A DNA stretch of 64,000 nucleotides from Dehalococcoidia bacterium (GCA_029940375.1 JAPYUX010000001.1:314038-378037), one strand, 5' to 3'. Counted from the first letter of the stretch, positions 7,631 to 15,637 are shown. Translations and numbers: made by a program. Notes: a model not told the origin generated them from the sequence alone.

Positions 7631-8959
7631 ATGAATTCTTCAGAGATTAAAAATAAAGCAACAAAAAATATAGAAAGTATAAAAAATGTCCCTATTGATT
7701 TATCGAAGGAAATATTAAAAAATCCTGAAACTGGATACAAAGAATTCAAGACAAGTAAAAAAATTTTTGACACTTTGAAAACATTTGAACTAAATGTAGA
7801 AGACGGGATAGCTATTACAGGATTGAAAACTACCATACAAGGATCAAAGCCGGGTCCTAATATCGCTATAATTGGCGAATTGGATGGACTTCCAGTTCCA
7901 GACCATCCTTTTGAAGATAAAACTACACACGCAGCTCATGCCTGTGGACACCATATACAAATTGGGAATATGCTTGCTTCTTTGATCGCACTAAATTCTA
8001 AAGAAATATTAGATAATCTATCGGGATCTATAACATTTATGGCTGTTCCAGCAGAAGAATATGTGGAAATAGAATGGAGAAATATTCAAAGAAAAAATGG
8101 AGAATTCGAATTTTTGGGTGGGAAACAAGAATTTATAAAACTTGGTGCTTTTGATAATATTGATATTTCTATGATGACTCATGCAAGGAAATCTTTAAAA
8201 GGATTTGCTTATGGAGGTACAGGAAACGGATTGATAGCCAAATTTATAGAATTTCATGGAAAGACATCTCATGCAGGGGGAGATCCACATCTTGGTATCA
8301 ATGCTTTAAATGCAGCAAATATAGCAATGTCAGCAATACATGCTAACAGAGAGACTTTTGAAGACGAAAATCATATAAGAATTCACCCTATAATAACTCT
8401 AGGTGGAGCAGTGGTAAATCAGGTTCCAGATCTCGTTAAGATAGAAACTTTTGTACGAGGTTCATCCCTTGATGCAATAAAAGATGCTAATTATAAAGTT
8501 GATAAATGTCTTAAAGCAGGTGCATTATCAGTAGGTGCTGAGGTTGAAATAACTACATTGCCAGGTTATTTACCTATATTTAATGACACAAATCTTTCAA
8601 ATTTATACAAAGAAAATTTGGATAATTTTTATGATCAAGATCAAATAGAGAAATTGGATCATGGAGGAGGTTCAACAGACATGGGAGATTTAGCTCATAT
8701 TATGCCTATAATTCATCCTTATGTTGGAGGAGCAAATGATGGTTCTCATCACACGAAAGAATTTCTAATAGATGATTATAATTTACCAGTAATAGAAGCA
8801 GGAAAAATGATGGCTTTTACTGTAATAGACCTTTTGTCAAATAATGCTGAAAGAGCAAACAAGATTATAAAGGAACATAAAAGAAAATTATCCAAATCTC
8901 AATATTTAAAATTACTAAGAGATATTAGTGCAAATGAAACATATAACTTTAATGATTAG
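7631..8959 (+). CDS. M20 family metallo-amidohydrolase
   Basis: A 442-residue zinc-dependent amidohydrolase of the M20 family, related to aminobenzoyl-glutamate and N-acyl amino acid hydrolases. The first metal ligand is in HACGHHIQIGNML and the catalytic acid pair in VPAEEYVEIE; the lid domain begins HGKTSHAGGDPHLGINALNA, and the later metal histidine is in GGANDGSHHTKEF. AAAGG sits 6 nt before the ATG. The substrate is not evident. It faces the 85-residue membrane protein with a 9-nt convergent gap. Confidence 0.88.
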   Translation: MNSSEIKNKATKNIESIKNVPIDLSKEILKNPETGYKEFKTSKKIFDTLKTFELNVEDGIAITGLKTTIQGSKPGPNIAIIGELDGLPVPDHPFEDKTTHAAHACGHHIQIGNMLASLIALNSKEILDNLSGSITFMAVPAEEYVEIEWRNIQRKNGEFEFLGGKQEFIKLGAFDNIDISMMTHARKSLKGFAYGGTGNGLIAKFIEFHGKTSHAGGDPHLGINALNAANIAMSAIHANRETFEDENHIRIHPIITLGGAVVNQVPDLVKIETFVRGSSLDAIKDANYKVDKCLKAGALSVGAEVEITTLPGYLPIFNDTNLSNLYKENLDNFYDQDQIEKLDHGGGSTDMGDLAHIMPIIHPYVGGANDGSHHTKEFLIDDYNLPVIEAGKMMAFTVIDLLSNNAERANKIIKEHKRKLSKSQYLKLLRDISANETYNFND

Positions 8960-8968
8960 AACTTGTTA

Positions 8969-9226
8969 TTACATGCAATTATAAGATATTAAAGGACATT
9001 CATAATCTCTTAAATAAATCAGGTCGTATGTTAATCCTTGTGTGAAAAAGCCTAAAAATAAAGCAAAAATCAAAACTATCAACTTAACTATTGAGCCCAT
9101 CCCTTTTTTTGTTTCTTTTTCTGATGCGAAAAATTTAAGCAAAACTATGAATATAAAATAGTAAATAATAGAATAAACAGCAAAGACAAAATATGTAGAA
9201 GTAAGAAAAGAAATTATTTCATTCAT
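8969..9226 (-). CDS. Small membrane protein, unknown function
   Basis: An 85-residue protein with two predicted transmembrane helices (about residues 10-32 and 46-67) separated by a short charged loop with SEKETKKG, and a C-terminus containing two cysteines (ECPLISYNC). I do not recognise a family. Its AAAGGA site is unusual because the 21-bp segment containing it is duplicated directly upstream of the ATG. Confidence 0.65.
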   Translation of the reverse strand: MNEIISFLTSTYFVFAVYSIIYYFIFIVLLKFFASEKETKKGMGSIVKLIVLIFALFLGFFTQGLTYDLIYLRDYECPLISYNCM

Positions 9227-9266
9227 AATTATATTATCCTTTAGAATAATTATATTATCCTTTAGA
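9225..9266. repeat. Perfect 21-bp tandem duplication at a translation start
   Basis: The 21-mer beginning ataattatattatccttta occurs at 9225-9245 and again at 9246-9266 without mismatch. Read on the minus strand, each unit contains AAAGGA, so the downstream membrane protein gene has two consecutive ribosome-binding sites. The first unit includes the last two bases of the CAT start triplet. Confidence 0.9.
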
Positions 9267-9292
9267 TTTAAACTATTATAACGATAAATAAC

Positions 9293-9376
9293 ATTAATAA
9301 TAAATTAGAAAAAAAACAAAGAATAGCAAAATTAATTTCACGAACAGGTTTTTCTTCCAGAAGAAAAGCGGAAGAA
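9293..9376 (+). other. Probable 5' coding part of the pseudouridine synthase (ATT start)
   Basis: Twenty-eight codons in frame with the synthase encode most of an S4 domain (SRRKAEEL just before the TTG). The segment has no stop and no standard start codon. ATT at 9293 is followed by AATAATAAATTAGAA; a one-base sequence error creating or hiding a start is the main alternative. Confidence 0.55.
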
Positions 9377-10009
9377 TTGATTTTTCAAGGGAAAGTTAAG
9401 GTTGGAAATACAATTATTTCTAATCCTGCAACAAAAATTAATGAAAATTCAGAGATAAAAATAAACGATATATTGATTCCTAAGAAAGATCCTTTGGCAA
9501 TTTATGTTTATTACAAACCAAAAGGTTTGATAGTTACAAAATCAGACGAAAAATCTAGACCAACGATATATGAAGATTTACCTAAACAAATGAGAAATTT
9601 TATTTCTGTAGGAAGGTTGGATAAAAATACTTCAGGATTACTTTTATTAACTAATGATGGACATTTATCTAGATTCCTAGAACTCCCAAAAAATAAATTT
9701 GAACGAAAATATGTAGTTAAAATAAGAGGTAAATTAAGTAAATTTCAAGTAAAAAGAATTAGGGAAGGTGTAATAATTAATCGATTTAAATATCAACCTA
9801 TAAAAATAACAATTTTGTCTAAATCTTCTAAATTTTCGAATTTGGAGTTATGTTTAATTGAAGGAAAAAATCGAGAAATAAGAAGAATTATGGAATATTT
9901 TGAGACACCTGTAATAGAACTAAAGAGAATTTCATATGGACCCTATGTACTTGATGAATTGAAACCATCTGAATTTCATAAGTCAAACTTAAATTATATT
10001 GATTATTAA
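9377..10009 (+). CDS. RsuA/RluB-family pseudouridine synthase (N-terminus lies upstream)
   Basis: An rRNA pseudouridine synthase. The catalytic Asp is in GRLDKNTSGLLLLTNDG, and the C-terminal KNREIRRIMEYF is typical of the RluB/RsuA group. From the TTG at 9377 the N-terminal S4 RNA-binding domain is cut. The frame is open upstream to 9276 and encodes RIAKLISRTGFSSRRKAEEL, the conserved start of that domain. No ATG, GTG or TTG exists there; the best in-frame candidate is ATT at 9293, giving about 238 residues. No Shine-Dalgarno site is visible. The family assignment is firm; whether it acts on 23S or 16S rRNA is not. Confidence 0.88.
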   Translation: MIFQGKVKVGNTIISNPATKINENSEIKINDILIPKKDPLAIYVYYKPKGLIVTKSDEKSRPTIYEDLPKQMRNFISVGRLDKNTSGLLLLTNDGHLSRFLELPKNKFERKYVVKIRGKLSKFQVKRIREGVIINRFKYQPIKITILSKSSKFSNLELCLIEGKNREIRRIMEYFETPVIELKRISYGPYVLDELKPSEFHKSNLNYIDY

Positions 10010-10062
10010 GATCTAGTATTTTTTTTTTAATAATTTACTATTTATGAAAAGAAAAAATATTT

Positions 10063-11394
10063 ATGAATAGTTTTTTTGATTCGTTACTAAAGTATTTTGG
10101 ATACAAATCTTGGGAAGAATGGTTTCTTCAAGAGGCTATATGGGCTATAACTACAATTGTAATCGGTATTGTAGCATGGTTTGTTTTCCACCATTATATA
10201 AGACCTAGGTTGGGAAATTTTTCTAAATCTCTTATAAAAAAAGACGAAACAAGGGATCTTGGAATATTTATTGGTCTTCTTGATACAAAATATTTTGATT
10301 TTTCAATTCTAATCATCTTTGGTTCTATAGTTTCGGTTGGTATCTTTTCTATTATAGGTTTCAATGTAAATCCAATAATTTCATACATTACAGAAGGATT
10401 GTTGAGCTTCGCATACTGGTTTTTCTCACAGGGAATAATCATTTTTATAATGATTTTAGTCCTGTGGATTCTTATAAGAATTGTTCGAAGAGTAATACCG
10501 AAAATAGTCACATCTTTTGTATTGGGAAGAGCTGAATATGGAGAGCACGAAGAAGCTGAAAAAGAAGCTAATACTTTATCAAAAGTTTTTACTGGTGGTG
10601 CTGTCATAATAATCTTAATTACTGGACTATTTATGATACTGACTAAATTGGAAATACCTGTAGGCCCCATTTTGGCTGGTTTTGGAGTTGCTGGTATTGC
10701 TGTTGGTTTTGGTGCTCAGCATGTAGTACGTGATATTATTAGTGGAATTTTTATCATTGCAGAAAATCAATATAGAACTGGCGATGTAGTTGGAATTGCT
10801 GGTCAAGTTGGATATGTTGAAGATCTAAATTTGCGGAGAACTATTCTTAGAGATCTAGAGGGCACCGTACACGTTATTCCGAATGGAGAAGTTACTGTTT
10901 CTTCAAATAGGACAAAAAACTATTCTAGGGTTGTATTGAATGTAGGAGTAGCATATAAGGAAAATTTGGAAAGAGTGATATTTATACTTAATCAAATAGG
11001 GAATGAGATTGCTGCAGATCCTGTTTTTGGCCTGTATATAATAACTGCACCTCAAGTTTTAAGAATTCAATCGTTTGATGATTCAGCCATTACCATAAAA
11101 ATGATAGGTGATTGTAAACCTATGAAACAGTGGCAATTAAGGGGAGAATTATTGAGAAGAATCAAAGCGAGATTTGATCTTGAAGGAATTGAAATTCCTT
11201 TCCCCCACCAAACTGTATATTGGGGTGTAGATCAACCTTCATTAACCATACAAGAAAAATCTCCATCTAAAAATAATAAAAAATCAAGTAGCAAAACAAT
11301 AAGTACAAAACCAGAAGATATTGAACAAATGTTAGCTCAGATAGCATTAGCAAAAAGAGGTTCAATATGGAACGAAAAAGATATAGATGAATAA
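10063..11394 (+). CDS. MscS-family mechanosensitive ion channel
   Basis: A 443-residue channel protein. About four transmembrane helices occupy residues 20-45, 75-100, 118-140 and 170-195, followed by the pore-lining helix GVAGIAVGFGAQHVVRDIISG and the MscS beta domain with YRTGDVV and the NLRRTILRDLEGTVHVIPNGEV segment. The C-terminal cytoplasmic extension is Ser/Lys-rich. Such channels release solutes on osmotic downshock. The stop is followed immediately by the AAAGGAG site of the next gene, so the two are probably co-transcribed. Confidence 0.92.
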   Translation: MNSFFDSLLKYFGYKSWEEWFLQEAIWAITTIVIGIVAWFVFHHYIRPRLGNFSKSLIKKDETRDLGIFIGLLDTKYFDFSILIIFGSIVSVGIFSIIGFNVNPIISYITEGLLSFAYWFFSQGIIIFIMILVLWILIRIVRRVIPKIVTSFVLGRAEYGEHEEAEKEANTLSKVFTGGAVIIILITGLFMILTKLEIPVGPILAGFGVAGIAVGFGAQHVVRDIISGIFIIAENQYRTGDVVGIAGQVGYVEDLNLRRTILRDLEGTVHVIPNGEVTVSSNRTKNYSRVVLNVGVAYKENLERVIFILNQIGNEIAADPVFGLYIITAPQVLRIQSFDDSAITIKMIGDCKPMKQWQLRGELLRRIKARFDLEGIEIPFPHQTVYWGVDQPSLTIQEKSPSKNNKKSSSKTISTKPEDIEQMLAQIALAKRGSIWNEKDIDE

Positions 11395-11423
11395 AGGAGA
11401 AAAAAATTACTACAAATTCAATA

Positions 11424-12227
11424 ATGAAACCTAATCTACCAAAAAATTTAAAGGAGATTTCTGACAATATTCCTCATCCTGAAGGTATAGTAGTTGATGA
11501 TAAAAATAATATTTATGTATCCTCGGCCTCAACTGGCAACATATTTATAATAGAAAAAGGAAAAGTAAGAGTTCATACTAATACAAAAGGTAGACCATTG
11601 GGAATAGCATATTCTGAAAATCTTAATGAATTATATGTTTCTGATGCATCTATTAAATCAATTTTAAGTATTAATATTCGTACTTCATATGTAGAAAAAG
11701 TATCTGATACTTTTGATAATAATCCTCTAAATGGCCCTTCAGATTTGGTATTAACTGATGAAGGTAGTATTATTTTCACTGATCCCATAAGAAAGCCGCG
11801 CCCAAATCCATGTATTAGCCCAACCTATATTCTTGATAAAGATAAAAAGATAAGTCAACTAATACCCGATTTAGCTTTTCCAAGTGGTATAGCTTATTTT
11901 GAAAAGAAAGTGTTTATTTCAGAGACTAGGGCAAATAGATTAATTGCTTTATCAACAAATATAAATGAGGAAGAAAATAATATGGAACCAGAATTGTTCC
12001 GTAGATTTGCTGAACCAGGAAACCCAGATGGTTTAACTATAGATGATGAAGGTGATATCTATCAAACCTTACCTGGAATTGGAGCTATAGCTGTGATAAA
12101 TAAAAAAGGAGAAATGACAGACATTTATCATATGGATAGTTGGAAACCGAGTAATATTCATTTTAATCAAGGAACGTTTTATGTGACAGATCGTTTAGGT
12201 AGTCGTATATTCAAATTTTCCAAATAA
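11424..12227 (+). CDS. SMP-30/gluconolactonase-like beta-propeller (start possibly ATT at 11406)
   Basis: A 267-residue beta-propeller. Repeated blades show GIVVDDKNNIYVSS, GPSDLVLTDEGSIIFTDP and NPDGLTIDDEGDIYQT, with the acidic metal-site residues and the Asn/Asp pair of SMP-30/gluconolactonase/LRE enzymes. Lactone hydrolysis is plausible but unproven. The ATG at 11424 has no ribosome-binding site at useful distance, whereas AAAGGAG at 11393-11399 is 6 nt from an in-frame ATT at 11406, adding six residues (MTTNSI if ATT starts). Confidence 0.85.
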   Translation: MKPNLPKNLKEISDNIPHPEGIVVDDKNNIYVSSASTGNIFIIEKGKVRVHTNTKGRPLGIAYSENLNELYVSDASIKSILSINIRTSYVEKVSDTFDNNPLNGPSDLVLTDEGSIIFTDPIRKPRPNPCISPTYILDKDKKISQLIPDLAFPSGIAYFEKKVFISETRANRLIALSTNINEEENNMEPELFRRFAEPGNPDGLTIDDEGDIYQTLPGIGAIAVINKKGEMTDIYHMDSWKPSNIHFNQGTFYVTDRLGSRIFKFSK

Positions 12228-12313
12228 TATTTCTTATAATTTTTTTTTATTCTTATTGATTTATTTTAAATATGATAATCTAATATAAGATAATATCATC
12301 AAAGGATTTAGAT

Positions 12314-12625
12314 ATAAGTAAAGATAAGTTTTTATTTTATTTAGTAGCTACTAGCCATCATGCTTTTAATGTAATAGTTCTTATGTCTATTCCTTTTTAC
12401 GTTGTTAAAGCAGAATGGTACATTACTTTTCCACTACTAAGCTGGACTATTTATCTAATTTTTTCTACAGACTTATCATGTCCTTACACAAATTATGAAA
12501 ATAAATTACGTAAAAAAATAGGCAAGCCAAAAATTAAAGGTTTTATATATCACTATTATTTAAAGAATTTTGTTCGATTAAAGAAGAAAATGAATTTTGT
12601 TCGATTAAAGAAGAGAATTACTTAA
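12314..12625 (+). CDS. Small membrane protein resembling DUF2784 (ATA start proposed)
   Basis: A protein of about 103 residues with two transmembrane segments and the motif CPYTNYENKLRKKIG, resembling the CPLTxxExxLR signature of DUF2784 and related small proteins. The first ATG in frame is at 12383, in the middle of the first membrane helix. Upstream the frame encodes SKDKFLFYLVATSHHAFNV, completing the helix. An AAAGGA site at 12301-12306 is 7 nt from an in-frame ATA at 12314, which I take as the start. The C-terminus carries a 27-bp tandem duplication. The stop overlaps the convergent signal-peptidase gene by 4 nt. Function unknown. Confidence 0.6.
   Translation: MSKDKFLFYLVATSHHAFNVIVLMSIPFYVVKAEWYITFPLLSWTIYLIFSTDLSCPYTNYENKLRKKIGKPKIKGFIYHYYLKNFVRLKKKMNFVRLKKRIT
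12565..12614 (+). repeat. 27-bp-period tandem duplication in gene end
   Basis: A 23-bp identical block is at 12565-12587 and 12592-12614. It repeats the encoded NFVRLKKK, adding nine basic residues to the tail of the small membrane protein. In-frame, so it lengthens rather than breaks the protein. Confidence 0.8.
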
Positions 12626-13890
12626 TCCAATTTGATTAACATTTCTAATTTGTATTTAATATCTTTACTATAAATGAAACATCCATCATGTATATTATTG
12701 TTGTCTCCCTTTGGTACGTATTTCCATTCTGCTTTTGTTTCATCCCATTGTTTATCAACGATTCGGTGTGATATGTGATTGTAATTAGACTTTGCTACTG
12801 ATTCTAGAGACATATCGCAACCTTCCATATCATTATAAGAATCATCGTAAGAAGGTGGCACATAACTAACTATATCTCCAATATTAAATTCGTTTACAGC
12901 AGTAGTTTTTTCTACCACCCCTAATGAATTTTCATCTAATAGTGGCCTCATAGAACCGGTTGGCAGATAATTCATTAGCCTAAATTGATAAGGATGAACT
13001 TCTGAGAAGTTTGTCAGATCCATACGAAAGTATCTTGAATCGTTTTCTTTATTCTTATCTAATTCAAGCCAATCAAATTTATAATTAGCTGATTGACCAG
13101 TTCTGAGAGCGGAAGTAATTCCTATCTTGGTGGTTTTATATGATTCAATTTCTAGATTTAATTTTTCAACTTTAGCATTAAAATCTTCTATGTTGTAATT
13201 TAATTCTGTTATCTTTTCTGAACTTTCTTTATTTTGAGAAGTAATTTCTTTAGCCAATATATTGCTTGCAGTGATTTCATTTTCTAATTTTTTTATTTTT
13301 AGATTAAGATCTGTTATTGATTTTTTCATCTGATCACTTCCTATAACAATAGGAATCATCTTTGATTTAGTTGTCTCGTTTTCTTTATTTATAATTACAA
13401 AATTATTATTAAGATTCTCATAATCTTTTATTAGATTCTCATAATCTTTATTTAAATTCTCATAATCTTTATTTAAATTTTCATACTCCTGATTAATTGA
13501 TTCTAATTCTCTTTTAACGCTTATGCTACCTGAGTCATATTCTGTATCTTTCTCAGTGGAATCAGATAATTTTAGATCAAGCCATTCTAAATTATTATCA
13601 ACTAATTTCTGTTCCAATTGAATAATTTGTTCAATCGAAAATTTATCTGTTAAAGTTTTAACAATATTGATTTGATCTTCTGAAAAACCTTCAGTTATTT
13701 CGATCAGAGATTGAGGAATTGTTTGTGGATTAGTTATGGACTTTATTAGATTTTCTTGAGCTGCTTCTTTGTCTTCTGTTGTGAGGTAAGGGACACCTAA
13801 TGCAACAATTATAAGAATAAAAAGTATGAACAAAGTCGTCGTAATTTTATTTGCAAAAATTTTATTTTTTAGATTTTTCAAGAAATTCAT
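12622..13890 (-). CDS. Coiled-coil membrane protein with C-terminal S26-type signal peptidase domain
   Basis: A 422-residue protein with one N-terminal transmembrane helix (about 17-37), then some 250 residues of polar, heptad-like sequence predicted to form a coiled coil, including four copies of a seven-residue YENLNKD unit. The last 110 residues have an S26 peptidase layout: PTGSMRPLL with the nucleophile Ser, FNIGDIVSYVPP, ISHRIVD where a His takes the place of the general-base Lys as in S26B/SipW-type enzymes, and VPKGDNNNIHDG. Ordinary signal peptidases lack the long coiled coil. The active site should face outside, on a stalk. The gene follows a membrane protein by 2 nt. Confidence 0.7.
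   Translation of the reverse strand: MNFLKNLKNKIFANKITTTLFILFILIIVALGVPYLTTEDKEAAQENLIKSITNPQTIPQSLIEITEGFSEDQINIVKTLTDKFSIEQIIQLEQKLVDNNLEWLDLKLSDSTEKDTEYDSGSISVKRELESINQEYENLNKDYENLNKDYENLIKDYENLNNNFVIINKENETTKSKMIPIVIGSDQMKKSITDLNLKIKKLENEITASNILAKEITSQNKESSEKITELNYNIEDFNAKVEKLNLEIESYKTTKIGITSALRTGQSANYKFDWLELDKNKENDSRYFRMDLTNFSEVHPYQFRLMNYLPTGSMRPLLDENSLGVVEKTTAVNEFNIGDIVSYVPPSYDDSYNDMEGCDMSLESVAKSNYNHISHRIVDKQWDETKAEWKYVPKGDNNNIHDGCFIYSKDIKYKLEMLIKLD
13414..13497 (-). repeat. 21-bp tandem repeats inside coiled-coil gene
   Basis: Four consecutive 21-bp units begin at 13414, 13435, 13456 and 13477. The second and third are identical, the first differs slightly and the fourth is degenerate. 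They encode heptads YENLNKD/YENLIKD, so copy-number change would lengthen or shorten the coiled coil in frame. Confidence 0.85.
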
Positions 13891-13892
13891 AG

Positions 13893-14345
13893 CTAATTGG
13901 TTTTATCTGAAAAATATTTACGTAAATAATTTATTGCATATACATAACACACTATTTCTAAAATTATTCTACTAATCAATTGGAAATCGCTATAGGCTTT
14001 TGATTCTTGTGAATAATTGATCATTAAATTAACAAAATTAGTATTAATGATTGCCACAATCCACAACCAATATACAATCCTGTTGAGATTTAATTTACTA
14101 AATCTCGAATAGGCATATTTAAAAGTTAATATTAGTACAAAACATTTAATAATTGGAGATTTTATTACAAAAAATACAGAAAATAATGTTTCTGAAGAAA
14201 AAATTAAAGTAATCAAAATACCAATAATATTTGACAAAACCTGGTGAATAATTATGGAAAAAACCAGAGAAATTATGAAAGACGAAATATAATTTTTCTT
14301 ACTTGGGCTATTTATTTTTTCCAGTAGTTTTTGTATTGCATCCAT
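13893..14345 (-). CDS. Four-helix membrane protein, unknown function
   Basis: About 150 residues from the ATG at 14345 (MDAIQKLLEK). Hydrophobic stretches near residues 20-45, 50-72, 82-102 and 120-140 suggest four membrane helices. No catalytic motif or family is recognised. The reading frame extends upstream into the thioesterase gene, but the ATG at 14345 gives a charged amphipathic N-terminus and avoids a 34-nt overlap, so it is preferred. The stop is 2 nt before the signal-peptidase-like gene, suggesting joint expression. Confidence 0.6.
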   Translation of the reverse strand: MDAIQKLLEKINSPSKKNYISSFIISLVFSIIIHQVLSNIIGILITLIFSSETLFSVFFVIKSPIIKCFVLILTFKYAYSRFSKLNLNRIVYWLWIVAIINTNFVNLMINYSQESKAYSDFQLISRIILEIVCYVYAINYLRKYFSDKTN

Positions 14346-14368
14346 ATTATTAATTTTTATATTATTAT

Positions 14369-14860
14369 TTATTTGGTAAAAAATCCATGTGGGTTGGCCC
14401 AATTATTTGGAACACGGACAGATAAAACTTCACCTTCACATGTTAATTCATTCTGATATGAAAAAAGTTTAGCGTGGAATAAAGTGGTTTTAGATTTTTT
14501 ATTTAATATTTTCGCTCGAATTGTCACTGGACCATCTATTGGGGTGGGTTTTTTAAAATCGATTTTCAGGGAGCCTGTAGCATACCAAATAATTGGAGAT
14601 TTCCCAATTTCTCTATTTTCTGTCTTATACGCATCAGCTATAGATGAACAGACGCAATGGCAATCAATAAGAGTAGCTATAGTCCCTCCGTTTAAAACAT
14701 CTGGTGGCATTGCAGCATGATATGTTTGGGGATTGAAAATACATATTGTTTCATCACCTTCCCAAAAAGATTTTATATTTAATCCTTTTTTATTCCAAGC
14801 GCCACACCCATAACAATTGTTTCCATATAATTTATCTTGAAAGAATTCGTTCATTTTCAT
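14369..14860 (-). CDS. PaaI-type hotdog thioesterase
   Basis: A 163-residue hotdog-fold protein, probably an acyl-CoA thioesterase. It has the YGCGAWNKKGLNI N-terminal segment, the central helix PDVLNGGTIATLIDCHC with the catalytic-site residues, and the strand pair SLKIDFKKPTPIDGPV. The N-terminal Cys-Gly-Cys is common in this subgroup. The substrate is unknown. Its start lies 13 bp from the tRNA-Lys fragment at 14873, so it forms the chromosomal boundary of the tRNA-flanked segment. Confidence 0.82.
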   Translation of the reverse strand: MKMNEFFQDKLYGNNCYGCGAWNKKGLNIKSFWEGDETICIFNPQTYHAAMPPDVLNGGTIATLIDCHCVCSSIADAYKTENREIGKSPIIWYATGSLKIDFKKPTPIDGPVTIRAKILNKKSKTTLFHAKLFSYQNELTCEGEVLSVRVPNNWANPHGFFTK

Positions 14861-14872
14861 TTAATAATTTGC

Positions 14873-14918
14873 TACCCCCACAAGGATTCGAACCTTGGAC
14901 CTTATCCTTAAGAGGGAT
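14873..14918 (-). repeat. 46-bp copy of the 3' part of tRNA-Lys (attachment-site-like)
   Basis: This sequence is identical, base for base, to 17113-17158, which is the 3' part of the intact tRNA-Lys gene from the anticodon stem to the discriminator base. The encoded CCA is not preserved here. Same orientation and a 2,240-bp separation match the displaced tRNA 3' end left when an integrase inserts an element into a tRNA gene. It is not a functional tRNA. Confidence 0.85.
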
Positions 14919-15102
14919 ATTTATTGAGTATTTTATCAAATCCTCAATGCAATGAGACTGCTCTTTTATTAGTATAGGGTGGAAACTTTGGTGGAAATCT
15001 ATTTTGTAGCCACTTGAGGTGTCATTAGAGGTGCTAGTTATATCTGTATGACCCTTTGGTATCACTCTTTGAAAATCTTTGCTTCCTAAGTAGATAGTTA
15101 AA
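14919..15102. other. Boundary segment next to tRNA fragment, no recognised gene
   Basis: A minus-strand reading frame of about 77 codons runs through here into the tRNA fragment (GYKIDFHQSFHPILIKEQ at its centre), but the part over the tRNA copy is an artefact of that copy. I find no integrase motif (R-H-R-Y or serine recombinase). A 13-bp match to the cytochrome c signal-peptide region (15542-15554) occurs at 15022-15034. Confidence 0.35.
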
Positions 15103-15603
15103 TTAATTCAATTTTGACCATTCAGATTTTATTTCATTTGGCCAAGAGTTATAGATATAGCTTATGATTGAGTATATTTCATCATCACTTAGATTGTTTT
15201 CAAAGCTCAACATTTTTCCTTCATATTTTTCATCATAATAGTATCCACCATATTTTATTATGTTGAAAAGTAAATCTTCTGAGTGATGCCAAGTGTGACC
15301 AGTCCCATTTAGAGGTGGAGGGAGGTTCATTCCATCATTATCTTTTTCAGATATCCAATTTTTTGCCCCTTGCATATAAATTCCATGACAATTTGAACAA
15401 TTTTGTTGATAAAGTGTTTTTGCTTCAGATAAATCTGCAAAATTATTTTCTGTAGAACTTTGGTCTTTCTGTTTTTCTAATGCAATATTTATTCCGGCCT
15501 GAATTGTTGCTTGCAAATCAATATCAGAAAAAGGTTGCTCTTCATTAGAGGTGCAACTCTGTAAAACGAGTATTGCAAGTAAAAAAATTATCTTTTTTCT
15601 CAT
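15103..15603 (-). CDS. Lipoprotein cytochrome c
   Basis: A 166-residue secreted monohaem cytochrome. The ATG at 15603 gives MRKKIIFLLAILVLQSC, a lipoprotein signal peptide with the lipidated Cys; an upstream TTG adds six residues that do not help. The haem site CSNCHG lies in the family context LYQQNCSNCHGIYMQGA, with a later Met-containing segment GKMLSFENNLSDDEIYSIISYIYN that probably supplies the distal ligand. It would sit on the outer face of the membrane as an electron carrier. It lies within the tRNA-flanked segment downstream of ppnP. Confidence 0.85.
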   Translation of the reverse strand: MRKKIIFLLAILVLQSCTSNEEQPFSDIDLQATIQAGINIALEKQKDQSSTENNFADLSEAKTLYQQNCSNCHGIYMQGAKNWISEKDNDGMNLPPPLNGTGHTWHHSEDLLFNIIKYGGYYYDEKYEGKMLSFENNLSDDEIYSIISYIYNSWPNEIKSEWSKLN

Positions 15604-15611
15604 ACTTGAAT

Positions 15612-15637
15612 TATGAATCAATCAGACTAATTATTCA
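15612..15637 (-). repeat. Intercistronic repeat, copy 1
   Basis: A 26-bp element (tatgaatcaatcagactaat plus tattca) spanning the ppnP stop and the cytochrome c start region. It is identical to copy 2 at 15991 and differs at one base from copy 3 at 16454. Its ends TGAAT/ATTCA are inverted and could form a weak hairpin. Confidence 0.85.

Noticed and set aside
14832-15065. 77-codon minus-strand frame reading into the tRNA-Lys fragment
   Set aside because: Its C-terminal half is the translated tRNA copy and it shows no integrase or other family motif, so I do not call it a gene.
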